Of a stretch of DNA of 21,439 nucleotides, positions 12,833 through 20,749 are shown in pieces. The notes under the pieces were generated by a model, which ran no database searches, was not told where the DNA came from, and worked only from the letters and a program-made list of their open reading frames with translations. The stretch covers positions 1 through 21,439 of the forward strand of contig JAVBMP010000066.1 in the NCBI GenBank assembly GCA_031552315.1, in the 5' to 3' direction. Every line of letters starts with the position of its first letter. The first letter of the stretch is position 1. The position numbers and the translations under genes were made by a program. This DNA comes from JAVBMP01 sp031552315 (GTDB taxonomy: Bacteria; Desulfobacterota; Desulfovibrionia; Desulfovibrionales; Desulfovibrionaceae).

Positions 12833-13150
12833 ATGGCTGAAGTTTCCTACAAAGGTAAAACTTTTGAAGTTGATGAAGACGGTTTTCTGCTTCGCTTCGA
12901 CGACTGGTGCCCGGAATGGATGGAATATGTGAAAGATTCTGAAGGCATCGCTGAAATCACCCCGCAGCACCAGCAAATTCTGGACTTCTTGCAGGACTAC
13001 TACAAGAAAAACGGCATTGCCCCGATGGTGCGCATTCTTTCCAAGAACACCGGCTTCAAACTTAAAGAAGTCTATGAACTCTTCCCCTCCGGCCCGGGTA
13101 AAGGCGCTTGCAAAATGGCTGGCCTGCCCAAGCCGACCGGCTGCGTATAA
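12833..13150 (+). CDS. dsrC: DsrC, sulfur-carrier partner of dissimilatory sulfite reductase
   Basis: Cytosolic sulfur carrier of sulfate reduction. Its C-terminal arm enters the DsrAB active site and leaves as a trisulfide bridging two cysteines. The 105-residue length and the C-terminal arm are typical: GKGACKMAGLPKPTGCV, with Cys93 and the penultimate Cys104, both needed in true DsrC and absent together in most TusE relatives. ATG 12833 follows AAGGAGG, as expected for a highly expressed gene. It has its own promoter and terminator, so it is monocistronic and away from dsrAB, as in other sulfate reducers. This gene is the best evidence for the metabolism of the host. Confidence 0.97.
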   Translation: MAEVSYKGKTFEVDEDGFLLRFDDWCPEWMEYVKDSEGIAEITPQHQQILDFLQDYYKKNGIAPMVRILSKNTGFKLKEVYELFPSGPGKGACKMAGLPKPTGCV

Positions 13151-13177
13151 TAGCTGCCGTGTAATTGATGTTTATGG

Positions 13178-13214
13178 CGGAGTGCTCCCCCTTTCAGGGC
13201 GCACTCCGTTTCTT
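13178..13214 (+). terminator. Terminator of dsrC
   Basis: CGGAGTGC (13178-13185) pairs with GCACTCCG (13201-13208) and is followed by TTTCTT. It lies 28 bases after the stop codon. A short remnant of the CCATTGC palindrome family (TATTGCGCAATGC) follows at 13213-13226. Confidence 0.75.
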
Positions 13215-13263
13215 ATTGCGCAATGCTCTTTTGTGATATGTTATGTTCAGCCTTGGAGCTTAA

Positions 13264-14091
13264 ATGCCTAGAAACAAGTACAGTTACGCGCAGGAAGTGT
13301 GCATTAAAAGCGCGGGCCGCGTTATGCAGGGCACAGAAATGCTTTGGCCGGGGGCCAAGGTGGGGGTGGCGGTTTCCGGCGGCATGGATAGCTGGGTTCT
13401 GCTGAAGGTGCTGCAAATACGCCAGCGCATAGTGCCCTTCCGTTTTGACTTCATGGCCCTGCACCTGAACCCCGGCTTTGACGCTTCCAGCCATGCCCCG
13501 CTTGCGGACTGGCTGCGTGAAAACGGCGTGGCCGGGCACATTGAGCTTACAGACCACGGGGTACGCGCGCATTCTGAAGAAAACCGCAAAAAATCCGCCT
13601 GTTTCCTTTGCGCCATGCTGCGCCGCAAGCGCCTTTTTGAGCTTTGCCGCCAATACGGCCTTACCCACCTGGCCTTTGGGCACAACGCCGATGACCTGGT
13701 AAGCACCTTTTTCCTTAACCTTTGCCAAACCGGGCGCGTGTCCGGCATGTCTGCCAAAGAAGCATTTTTTGGCGGCAAGCTTATGGTCATACGCCCCCTG
13801 CTTATGGTGGAAAAGGCGCTTATTTCCAAGGCGGTAAAACAGTGGGGCCTGCCGGTGTGGGGCAACCCCTGCCCGTCAGCCGGGGGCACGCGGCGTTCAG
13901 AAATGCTGGCGGAAGTGCTGGGCATGTGCGCTGACCGCAAGTGGATGAAGAAAAATATTTTTAACGGCCTGTGCCGCTGGCAGTTTGAACAGGCCCTGCC
14001 GGGAAATTTGGGCGAACCGGAAGAACAGGGCCGCATGGACGGCGCAGACAGCCAGGGCGAAGACGGCTACAAAGGCGGGCAAGAAGAATAG
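13264..14091 (+). CDS. TtcA-like PP-loop tRNA thiolation enzyme
   Basis: A predicted ATP-pyrophosphatase-type enzyme of 275 residues that would adenylate a tRNA base before sulfur insertion. It has the PP-loop SGGMDS (38-43), a CFLC pair (113-116), FGHNADDLVSTFFLNL (138-153) and a third cysteine in NPCPSAGG (203). The three cysteines match the iron-sulfur ligands of TtcA, which makes 2-thiocytidine at tRNA position 32. The PP-loop Met in place of the usual Lys and the short CPSAG block set it apart from enterobacterial TtcA, so another substrate is possible. The acidic Gly/Glu tail (about 248-275) looks disordered. ATG 13264 follows GGAG. It lies 113 bp after dsrC, and element A copy 3 begins within 2 bases of its stop codon. 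Confidence 0.8.
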   Translation: MPRNKYSYAQEVCIKSAGRVMQGTEMLWPGAKVGVAVSGGMDSWVLLKVLQIRQRIVPFRFDFMALHLNPGFDASSHAPLADWLRENGVAGHIELTDHGVRAHSEENRKKSACFLCAMLRRKRLFELCRQYGLTHLAFGHNADDLVSTFFLNLCQTGRVSGMSAKEAFFGGKLMVIRPLLMVEKALISKAVKQWGLPVWGNPCPSAGGTRRSEMLAEVLGMCADRKWMKKNIFNGLCRWQFEQALPGNLGEPEEQGRMDGADSQGEDGYKGGQEE

Positions 14092-14092
14092 A

Positions 14093-14264
14093 GGCCATTG
14101 CACAATGGCCTTAAGGCTGTTGACAAAGTCCTCTTTGCCAACAGCCCGCTGCGCAGGCGCAGGCGGCATTCATTGCCGCCGTAAGGCGCCGGAGCGGGCG
14201 TGCCTTTACAAACCCCGGCCTTGCGGGGTTTGTCATCAATCTGAGAGGCCATTGCACAATGGCC
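14093..14264 (-). repeat. Element A, copy 3 (inverted)
   Basis: The core matches copy 1 in the opposite orientation and has the same total length (172 against 171 bp). It is bracketed by two identical palindromes, GGCCATTGCACAATGGCC, at 14093-14110 and 14247-14264. Both carry the same asymmetric centre (GCAC), so they are direct rather than inverted copies. It fills the space between the converging ttcA-like and panD genes and likely forms the 3' ends of both transcripts. Confidence 0.85.
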
Positions 14265-14288
14265 TCGAATAAGGCAAGCCGCGCGGCG

Positions 14289-14747
14289 TTATTTACCTTC
14301 CCCCTGCCCCGTTGCGCTGGAAGGTGTTGTACCGGAAAGGGTTATTATTGAAAAAGCAAATGCCCCGTCCGCGCCCCGCGTTACGGTATAACAAAGCTCT
14401 TCCGCCACGCTGTTGTCCGGGTGGAAGGTAAGCACTTTGGGCCGCGCGTTGCATATATCCGCCGGGGCGTCCACATATTCCGTGGCGCAGATGATGACCT
14501 CATCACCCTTCTGGCAGGTGCGGGCGGCGGCCCCGTTCAGAATGCAGCAACGTGAGCCGGCCTCCCCAAAAATCACATAGGTGGTGATGCGCGCCCCGCT
14601 GTTCTTGTTCCATACCTCCACAAATTCCAGCGGATAAATGCCCGCCTGGGCGCAGATTTCAGGATCAAGGGTGATGGAACCGTGGTAATCAAGTTCGCTG
14701 CCGGTGACGCGCAGCCCGTGGAGCTTGGCCCGTACTATATGGATCAT
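14289..14747 (-). CDS. panD: Aspartate 1-decarboxylase
   Basis: Makes beta-alanine from aspartate for pantothenate and coenzyme A. The 152-residue precursor cleaves itself at Gly23-Ser24 (YHGSITLD) to form the pyruvoyl cofactor. Other conserved features are the N-terminal RAKLHGLRVT, the ITTYVI segment with the catalytic Tyr, and LNGAAARTCQKGDEVII (about 90-106). It is some 25 residues longer than usual at the C-terminus (GADGAFAFSIITLSG and a Gly-rich tail). ATG 14747 is favoured by the family N-terminus although the ribosome site is weak; it starts 14 bases after the epimerase stop codon, so translational coupling is likely. Confidence 0.92.
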   Translation of the reverse strand: MIHIVRAKLHGLRVTGSELDYHGSITLDPEICAQAGIYPLEFVEVWNKNSGARITTYVIFGEAGSRCCILNGAAARTCQKGDEVIICATEYVDAPADICNARPKVLTFHPDNSVAEELCYTVTRGADGAFAFSIITLSGTTPSSATGQGEGK

Positions 14748-14761
14748 TAAAATTAACCAGC

Positions 14762-15769
14762 CTAAATTTTGTAGTATTCCCTGAACCATTCCACAAAACG
14801 CGGAATGCCCTCTTCTATGCCGGTTTTTGGGGTAAAGCCGCAAAAATCGCGCAACAGGGTTATGTCCGCGTAAGTGCTGTGCACGTCGCCGGGCTGCATG
14901 GGTAAAAATTCCTTTTGCGCCTTGCGGCCCAGGGCATTTTCCAGCACCTCTATAAAATGGCCCAGTTCCACGCTCTGGTTGTTGCCTATGTTGTAAATGC
15001 GCCAGGGCGCGGGGCTGCTGGCCGGGTCTGGCCGGTCGCCGCGCCAGCCCGGGTTGGGGCTGGCCGGGCGCTGGACCAGTTGGGCCACGCCTTCAACAAT
15101 ATCATCAATATAGGTAAAATCGCGTTGCAAATGCCCGTTGTTGAACACCTGAATGGGCCGCCCGCGCAAAATGGCGTCTGTAAACAAAAAAAGCGCCATA
15201 TCCGGCCTGCCCCACGGCCCGTAAACTGTAAAAAAACGCAGCCCGGTGCAGGGCAGCTTATACAGGTGGCTGTAGGAATGGGCCATAAGCTCGTTGGATT
15301 TTTTGCTGGCCGCGTAAAGGCTTATCGGGTGATCCACGTTGTCGGCTTCCGCAAAGGGCAATTTGCGGTTAAGCCCGTAGACGGAACTGGACGAGGCAAA
15401 AACAAGGTGCCCCACACCATGCTGCCGGCAAGCTTCCAACAGGTTGCTGAAGCCCAAAATATTGCTGCGGGTGTAAGCGCCGGGGTTTACAAGGCTGTAG
15501 CGCACCCCGGCCTGGGCAGCCAGGTTTATTACGCATTCAAACCCGCGCTGCGCGAACAGGGTTTGCAGGGGCTCATTTTCCGCCAGGTCGCATTCCACAA
15601 ATGAAAAACCGGCCTCACGCCGCAGAATGGCCACACGGTCCTGCTTCAGGCTTACGCTGTAGTATGGGTCAAAATTGTCCAGGCCACAAACCTGATGCCC
15701 CTCTGCCAACAGCCTGCGTGCAAGGTGAAAGCCTATGAACCCGGCCGCGCCGGTAACCAGAATTTTCAA
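14762..15769 (-). CDS. NAD-dependent sugar epimerase, UDP-glucuronate 4-epimerase type
   Basis: An extended short-chain dehydrogenase of 335 residues, probably interconverting UDP-glucuronate and UDP-galacturonate for surface polysaccharide. It shows TGAAGFIG (6-13), the acidic NAD-binding end LDNFDPYY (30-37), FASSSSVYG (124-132), catalytic YAASK (152-156) and RFFTVYGPWGRPDMA, which is typical of UDP-glucuronate epimerases. The start is a TTG at 15769, preceded by AAGGA with a 7-base spacer. The only nearby ATG (15777) is out of frame and ends after three codons. It lies between folC and panD on the same strand; no polysaccharide cluster is in view. Another UDP-sugar substrate cannot be excluded. 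Confidence 0.88.
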   Translation of the reverse strand: MKILVTGAAGFIGFHLARRLLAEGHQVCGLDNFDPYYSVSLKQDRVAILRREAGFSFVECDLAENEPLQTLFAQRGFECVINLAAQAGVRYSLVNPGAYTRSNILGFSNLLEACRQHGVGHLVFASSSSVYGLNRKLPFAEADNVDHPISLYAASKKSNELMAHSYSHLYKLPCTGLRFFTVYGPWGRPDMALFLFTDAILRGRPIQVFNNGHLQRDFTYIDDIVEGVAQLVQRPASPNPGWRGDRPDPASSPAPWRIYNIGNNQSVELGHFIEVLENALGRKAQKEFLPMQPGDVHSTYADITLLRDFCGFTPKTGIEEGIPRFVEWFREYYKI

Positions 15770-15849
15770 ACTGGCATCCTTTTGGTTATCGGATTAATCT
15801 CAAACTGTTAAATATTTTCCAGACTATTATTTGGCTGCCTTGCAACTCA

Positions 15850-17271
15850 CTATAATAACTCTGGAAAAAGTGTAAAAAACTCCCCAAGCAAGTAAAGAGA
15901 ACCGCAAATCAGCACTGGTGGGCATTTTTCCAGCTTTTCAAGCAGTGGTTGTTCATTTGTCTCCTGCAAGGCTTCCGCGGCGTGCCGCCACAGCACATGC
16001 GCCACGGCCCTTTGCAGGGCTTCCGCCAAATCGGGCGTGGGCACAGCGCCCATGCCTACAATTTGGGCCAGGTCTTCCGCCGGCATGGCCCTTGGGTTGT
16101 CCCGGATATTGGGCACAAACACCGGCCCGCCGCTAAGGGCGCGCAAATTGGCCGCCAGCGCGGACGGGTCTTTATCCGCCAGGCAGGCAAATACCACGGC
16201 CCCAGGCGCAATGCCCTGCCGGGCCAGTTCCAGCCCCAGGGCCGCCATGCCGTGCGTATTGTGCGCCCCGTCCAAAAGCAGAGAGGGACGGGTAAGCGGG
16301 TAGCCTACCTGAGGCGGCACCACCTGAAAGCGCCCCGGCAAGCGGGTAAATACCAGGGCTTCCTCTTCCTTCATGCGCAGCAATTCTTCACCTTCCGGGC
16401 CGTGCGGCCCGGGCAAATGTTCACGCCGGGCTATTTCCCGCCAGGCGGACAAGGCCAACGCGGCATTTTCCATCTGATGTCCGCCGCGTAAACGCATGCG
16501 CCTTCGGCCGGAAATGATGGCTTCCGGCAATTCTTCCAGACTTTCCGGGCCGTAAAAAACAAGTTCCACCCCGTTATGGGCGGCGGTTTCTTCCATGGCC
16601 AGCCGCGCTTCCGGCGGCTGGGCGCAAGAAAAGGCCGGGCGGTTTGGGCGCATGGCCCCGGCCTTGTCACGCGCAATGGCGGCAAGGGTGGAACCAAGCA
16701 CGTCGCAATGATCCATGGCAATGGGCGTAAACACCACATAATCGGCCTTGATGGCGGTTGTGGCGTCAAACAGGCCGCCAAGCCCGCTTTCCAGCACGGC
16801 CACTTCCACCTTTTCCAGCCGGAACGCGGCCAGGGCAAGGGCGGTAAGAAATTCAAAATAGCTAAGCTCCGCCCCGCCGGCCCGCATAACCTCGTTTGCG
16901 GCCTGCAACAGCGATTCTTCCGGCATGAAGGAATGTTCCAGGCTGTCAGGCCGCGCCAGGCTGCCATAACTGGAGGCTTCACGGTGGCCCGGCCCCGCTG
17001 TGGCCCCGAACATGCGGATGCGTTCCCGAAAAGATACGAAATGCGGCGAGGTGTGCAAGCCCGTGTTCAGCCCCCGGCTTTGCGCCAGATAGGCCAGAAA
17101 GGACGAGGTGGAACCCTTGCCGTTGGTGCCCACCACCTGAATAACAAGGAAAGGCGGACGCAACAGCCCAAGGCGGGCAAGCACGGCGGAAATGCGTTCC
17201 AAACCCGGCTTCATGCGGAACAGGCCAAGGCTGTCAAGGTGGGCTTGCAGGTCTTCTAAGGTCTTGAACAT
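15850..17271 (-). CDS. folC: Bifunctional dihydrofolate/folylpolyglutamate synthase
   Basis: Adds glutamate to dihydropteroate and to folates using ATP, in the cytosol. The 473-residue protein has the P-loop VGTNGKGSTSS (47-57), the ligase block LFDATTAIKADYVVFTPIAMDH with its Mg/ATP-site His, GSTLAAIARDKAGAMRP, and the C-terminal LLDGAHNTHGM motif. It is about 40 residues longer than most FolC, with an extra Gly/Ser-rich piece around 90-110. The ATG at 17271 follows AAAGG. It lies downstream of the Lon-like gene (59-bp gap containing repeat remnants) and upstream of the epimerase gene, all on the minus strand. Confidence 0.94.
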   Translation of the reverse strand: MFKTLEDLQAHLDSLGLFRMKPGLERISAVLARLGLLRPPFLVIQVVGTNGKGSTSSFLAYLAQSRGLNTGLHTSPHFVSFRERIRMFGATAGPGHREASSYGSLARPDSLEHSFMPEESLLQAANEVMRAGGAELSYFEFLTALALAAFRLEKVEVAVLESGLGGLFDATTAIKADYVVFTPIAMDHCDVLGSTLAAIARDKAGAMRPNRPAFSCAQPPEARLAMEETAAHNGVELVFYGPESLEELPEAIISGRRRMRLRGGHQMENAALALSAWREIARREHLPGPHGPEGEELLRMKEEEALVFTRLPGRFQVVPPQVGYPLTRPSLLLDGAHNTHGMAALGLELARQGIAPGAVVFACLADKDPSALAANLRALSGGPVFVPNIRDNPRAMPAEDLAQIVGMGAVPTPDLAEALQRAVAHVLWRHAAEALQETNEQPLLEKLEKCPPVLICGSLYLLGEFFTLFPELL

Positions 17272-17289
17272 CTTACCGCCTTTGGGAAT

Positions 17290-17336
17290 GGTTGCGCAAT
17301 TGTCTTATTTAAGGCCATTGCGCAACGGTCTTATTT
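17290..17336. repeat. Solo termini of the CCATTGC palindrome family, repeated in tandem
   Basis: TTGCGCAA-TTGTCTTATTT (17292-17310) is followed 26 bp later by TTGCGCAA-CGGTCTTATTT (17318-17336). The second copy lies within GGCCATTGCGCAACGG and overlaps the stop codon of the Lon-like gene. They look like ends of type A or B elements without a core. Confidence 0.6.
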
Positions 17337-19775
17337 ACTGCTTTTGGCCTTGGCGATACGCCCAAGGTCATGCAGGCGTTTATCCACCCTGTCATAAAGC
17401 GAACCGGGGGTAAAGCCGCCGTTTTTGCGCTGGTTGCCGCTGGGCAGGCTGGTAAGCAGTTCAAGGGCCTGGCTGATATGTTCCACCGGGTAGATATGGA
17501 ACTTGCCCTTGCGCACGGCGTCCAGAATTTCATCTTTCAGCATAAGCTGGTCAATGTTGTCTTTGGGCAGAATGACGCCCTGTTCTCCGCTAAGGCCGTG
17601 GCGGCGGCACACTTCAAAAAAGCCTTCCACCTTGCGGGTAACGCCCCCAACGGCCATAATTTGCCCGGACTGGCTTACCGCGCCGGTAAAGGCCAAAGAA
17701 AGACTGATGGGCACCTGCGCGATGGCGGAAAGCAGGGCGGCCAGTTCCGCCCCGGATGCGGAATCGCCTTCTATGCCCGCGTAACTTTGCTCAAAATACA
17801 GGCTGCCGGTAAGCACCAGCGGCTTGTTTTGGGCAAACAGGGCAATAAGGTAGCTTTTCAAAATCATCATGCCCTTGGTGTGAATTGGCCCGCCAAGCTG
17901 GGCGTCGCGTTCCAAGTCTATCACGCCGCCATGCCCCACGCCCACGGTGCAGGAAATTTGGTGCGGCAGGCCAAATTCAAAGTCGCCGTAAGCGGTTACG
18001 GAAAGGCCGTTCACCCGGCCTATGGCCTGCCCGCTGGTAAGCACCTTGATTACGCCCCGGTCGTATTCCTCCATAAAGGCTTCTTCCACCAGGTTGGAAC
18101 GAAATTCACGCGCGCGCAGGGCCAGACGCAGGTCTTCCGCATCCACAATTTCCTTGCCGCGCATTTTGGCCCCGGCAGAGGCTTCCACCATAATTTCACG
18201 CAGCAGGGGAAATTCCAGGCTCAGCTTTTTTTGGTCTTCTATCAGGCGGGAACCAAAATCAACCAGCCCGGCCATGGCCTCACGCTTGAAGTGCAGCAGG
18301 CCCGCCTCTTCAATAATGCGGCGCACGTGCTGCAAGTACAGTTTTACCCCGTGGCTGTCGCGGGCCATGTGGGCGGTCATGTGCGCCTTAAGCTTGAAAA
18401 GCTTGCCGAAGCGGTCGTCATTCAGCAGCAGGGCTTCATAAATTTCCTCACCGCCTATCAAGATGACCTTGAGCTTTAGGGGGATAGGTTCCGGTTGCAG
18501 GCCCTTGGTCTTTACCCCTTCGCCGTCGCTGGCGTCCTCAATGCGGGAAAAGCGCGAGCGCAAGGCGCGCAAAAGCCCTTCCCAGGCCAGCGGGTGCTGA
18601 ATGATATCTTCAATGTGCAACAGCAAAAAACCGCCGTTGGCCTTGTGCAGGGAACCGGCCTTGATAAGCGTGAAGTTGGTCACCAAAGCGCCCATTTCTG
18701 CCTCACGCTCTATACAGCCCAGCAAGTTGGCGGGCACCGGGTGGTCGTCATGCACCACCGGGGCCCCGTGCGTGGCGCTGTTGTCCACAAACAGGTTTAC
18801 CTCATAGCGGTGGGCAATGCTTTCAAACCCCAGATTGTCATGCCCCGGGCCAAGGCCGGAACCGGGCGCATGGGGCGCCGGGGGCAGGGCTTCCCCTTCG
18901 CCCGGCAGGGGCTGCAAAAATATATCAAGGTTGTCAAGGACATCATTTTTCAGTTCTTCAAAATAGGCGGCAATGGCCTTGTCGTCATTCAGGGCCTTGA
19001 ACTTTTCCGCCACCGGGGCAATAAGCGCGCTTAGGGCCTGGCCGCCCACCTCGCGCTCCAGATTGCGTTCATCATCTTGAAAGTCCTGTTCCATACGGCT
19101 TAGGCGGCGCAACAGGCCGGCCATGGCCTGCACAAGGGAATCTCCCTTCAATTTCAGGTCATTGCGCTTGCGCGTGTCCAGCTGTTCAAATTCCTGCTCG
19201 CTAAGGCGCTTGCCTTCCACCAGCGGGTAAAGGGTCATGCTGCCGCTTTCATCAAGGTCAAGGTTGAAGCCTTGATCCACCGCCACTTTGTCCATGCGCT
19301 TGTAAAGCTGGTCGCGCTTCAGCTGGAAGTCGCTGTGCAGGGAAGAACGCCGCCTGGTGTAGGTATCACGCTCAAAGCGCGAAGGCAGGTCTTTGCGGAT
19401 GCGTTCCACCAGCTTGCTTACCGCGCTTTTGAAGCGCCCGCCCTGTCCGGCGGGCAGGCTGAGCAGGCGGGGAGAATCCGGCTTGGGGAAATTGTACACG
19501 TAGACAAGATCCGGCGGGGTGGGCAAACGCCGGGCGCGCGGCCCCAAAAAGTCGTTCAGCGTATAGGTGCGGCCAAGGTTTGTTTCGCCAGAAAGGTACA
19601 CATTGTACGCATGGTCGTCTATGTGCATGGCCAGTTCAAGGGCCTGCATGGCGCGGGGTTGCGGGGTTTTCAGCCGGGCGGACCGGGTAATTTCCGCGCT
19701 GCTTTCCCAAGGGATGCGTTCCGGCGGGAAAATGGCGCAAAGTTTGCTGGCGTCCAGCGCGATTGGTTTATACAT
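17331..19775 (-). CDS. Lon-like ATP-dependent protease (AAA domain plus S16 Ser-Lys protease)
   Basis: A cytosolic protease of 814 residues. The N-terminal part carries a P-loop-like SGETNLGRT (62-70), then a long charged helical region (about 120-290, likely coiled coil), and further ATPase-like segments (EMGALVTNFTLI, GGFLLLHIEDIIQHPLAWEG, KVILIGGEEIYEALL). The C-terminal S16 domain has GDSASGAE with catalytic Ser672 and GGVTRK with Lys715; the spacing of 43 equals that of E. coli Lon. The P-loop lacks the usual GxGK and ends in GRT, as in related Lon-like families. There is no LAN substrate-binding domain. ATG 19775 follows GGAG; it has a good promoter. The stop lies in repeat DNA just before folC. 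Substrates are unknown. Confidence 0.88.
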   Translation of the reverse strand: MYKPIALDASKLCAIFPPERIPWESSAEITRSARLKTPQPRAMQALELAMHIDDHAYNVYLSGETNLGRTYTLNDFLGPRARRLPTPPDLVYVYNFPKPDSPRLLSLPAGQGGRFKSAVSKLVERIRKDLPSRFERDTYTRRRSSLHSDFQLKRDQLYKRMDKVAVDQGFNLDLDESGSMTLYPLVEGKRLSEQEFEQLDTRKRNDLKLKGDSLVQAMAGLLRRLSRMEQDFQDDERNLEREVGGQALSALIAPVAEKFKALNDDKAIAAYFEELKNDVLDNLDIFLQPLPGEGEALPPAPHAPGSGLGPGHDNLGFESIAHRYEVNLFVDNSATHGAPVVHDDHPVPANLLGCIEREAEMGALVTNFTLIKAGSLHKANGGFLLLHIEDIIQHPLAWEGLLRALRSRFSRIEDASDGEGVKTKGLQPEPIPLKLKVILIGGEEIYEALLLNDDRFGKLFKLKAHMTAHMARDSHGVKLYLQHVRRIIEEAGLLHFKREAMAGLVDFGSRLIEDQKKLSLEFPLLREIMVEASAGAKMRGKEIVDAEDLRLALRAREFRSNLVEEAFMEEYDRGVIKVLTSGQAIGRVNGLSVTAYGDFEFGLPHQISCTVGVGHGGVIDLERDAQLGGPIHTKGMMILKSYLIALFAQNKPLVLTGSLYFEQSYAGIEGDSASGAELAALLSAIAQVPISLSLAFTGAVSQSGQIMAVGGVTRKVEGFFEVCRRHGLSGEQGVILPKDNIDQLMLKDEILDAVRKGKFHIYPVEHISQALELLTSLPSGNQRKNGGFTPGSLYDRVDKRLHDLGRIAKAKSSK

Positions 19776-19817
19776 GCGAAAACTCCAATGCCGTTGCACG
19801 TGGAAAAACTGTAGCTA

Positions 19818-19847
19818 TATATAGCAATATCAACACAATATAATCAA
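19818..19847 (-). promoter_or_regulatory. Promoter of the Lon-like protease gene
   Basis: On the minus strand, TTGATT (19847-19842) and TATATA (19823-19818) are 18 bp apart. The -10 box lies within the perfect palindrome GCTATATATAGC (19814-19825). The -35 box overlaps the stop codon of the upstream gene. Confidence 0.5.
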
Positions 19848-20668
19848 TAAAACATGACCATGCGCATCAAGTCCGCCCGGGCTTCACCATGGGAGCGGAA
19901 CCAGTTTATGGTGCCGTTCAGGGCGTTTTCATCATGCGGTTCCAGCGTGATGCTTATTTTGCCGCAATACTGGTTAAGCAGGCGGAAGTATTCCTCAAAG
20001 GCTATGCCGCCGCCGCCCAGGGCAAGGTGCGCGTCTGAAGCGCCGTCGTTGTCATGCAGGTGCAGGTGCTGAATGTAGGCCCCGATGGTGCTCAGCCAAA
20101 ATTCCAGGTTGTTTTCCTGCTTGCCGCCCCCAAAGGAAAACCAGTGCCCAACGTCAAAACACAGACGGGTATCCTGATCCAGCCCGGCAATGAAGTGCGC
20201 CAGGCTGCCCGGATCTTGCTCATAGGTATTTTCCAAAAAAAGCGGGATGGACGAGGCCCTGTTCACAGTTTCCCACACGCGGCCAAGGCGGCCCATGCGG
20301 GCGGAAAAATATTCCTGCCCAAAGGTGCCGCATTCCGCGTCCGGCAGACAAATGGCGGCATGGCCTATCATGTGCTTGGCCCCATAAAGTTCCGCAATTT
20401 CCGCGCCTTTCAGCAGGGCGCTTCTGGCCTTGCCTCTTGCCGCGCTGTCTTCCGCGCCGGGGTCAATGTGCATAAAGGGCAAATGCAGGGCGCGTTTAAG
20501 CCCGGCGTCTTCCAGACGCGCGGCAATTTCCCTGTGCGTTTCCACAGGCAGGGCAAGGCTGTGTTCATCCAGCCCCAATTCCGGGTTAAGGCCCATGCCT
20601 ATAAATTTGTGCAGCCATTTTTCTTCATGCACAGCCCAGCTTATTGGCAAATTCACGAAATAAGACAT
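19844..20668 (-). CDS. TIM-barrel protein of the AP-endonuclease-2/xylose-isomerase-like family
   Basis: A 274-residue cytosolic protein with the alternating strand/helix pattern of the sugar-phosphate isomerase/epimerase superfamily and likely metal ligands: HLPFMHIDPG, IPLFLENTYEQ (Glu), LCFDVGHWFSFGG (Asp, His), IQHLHLHDNDG (His, Asp) and ITLEPH (Glu). Members act as isomerases, endonucleases or phosphodiesterases. CbiR, which remodels cobamides, belongs to the same superfamily and is a possible identity, but nothing here proves it. ATG 20668 follows a GGGGGG run, four bases upstream. It is downstream of the YkgJ-type gene by 81 bp and may be cotranscribed with it. Confidence 0.75.
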   Translation of the reverse strand: MSYFVNLPISWAVHEEKWLHKFIGMGLNPELGLDEHSLALPVETHREIAARLEDAGLKRALHLPFMHIDPGAEDSAARGKARSALLKGAEIAELYGAKHMIGHAAICLPDAECGTFGQEYFSARMGRLGRVWETVNRASSIPLFLENTYEQDPGSLAHFIAGLDQDTRLCFDVGHWFSFGGGKQENNLEFWLSTIGAYIQHLHLHDNDGASDAHLALGGGGIAFEEYFRLLNQYCGKISITLEPHDENALNGTINWFRSHGEARADLMRMVMFY

Positions 20669-20749
20669 ATACCCCCCTGCTTCATACCGTCTGAAACACG
20701 CGCCCGGGCATAACGGCCACGGGCAGGCCATAGCGCCGGTAAATTCGCA

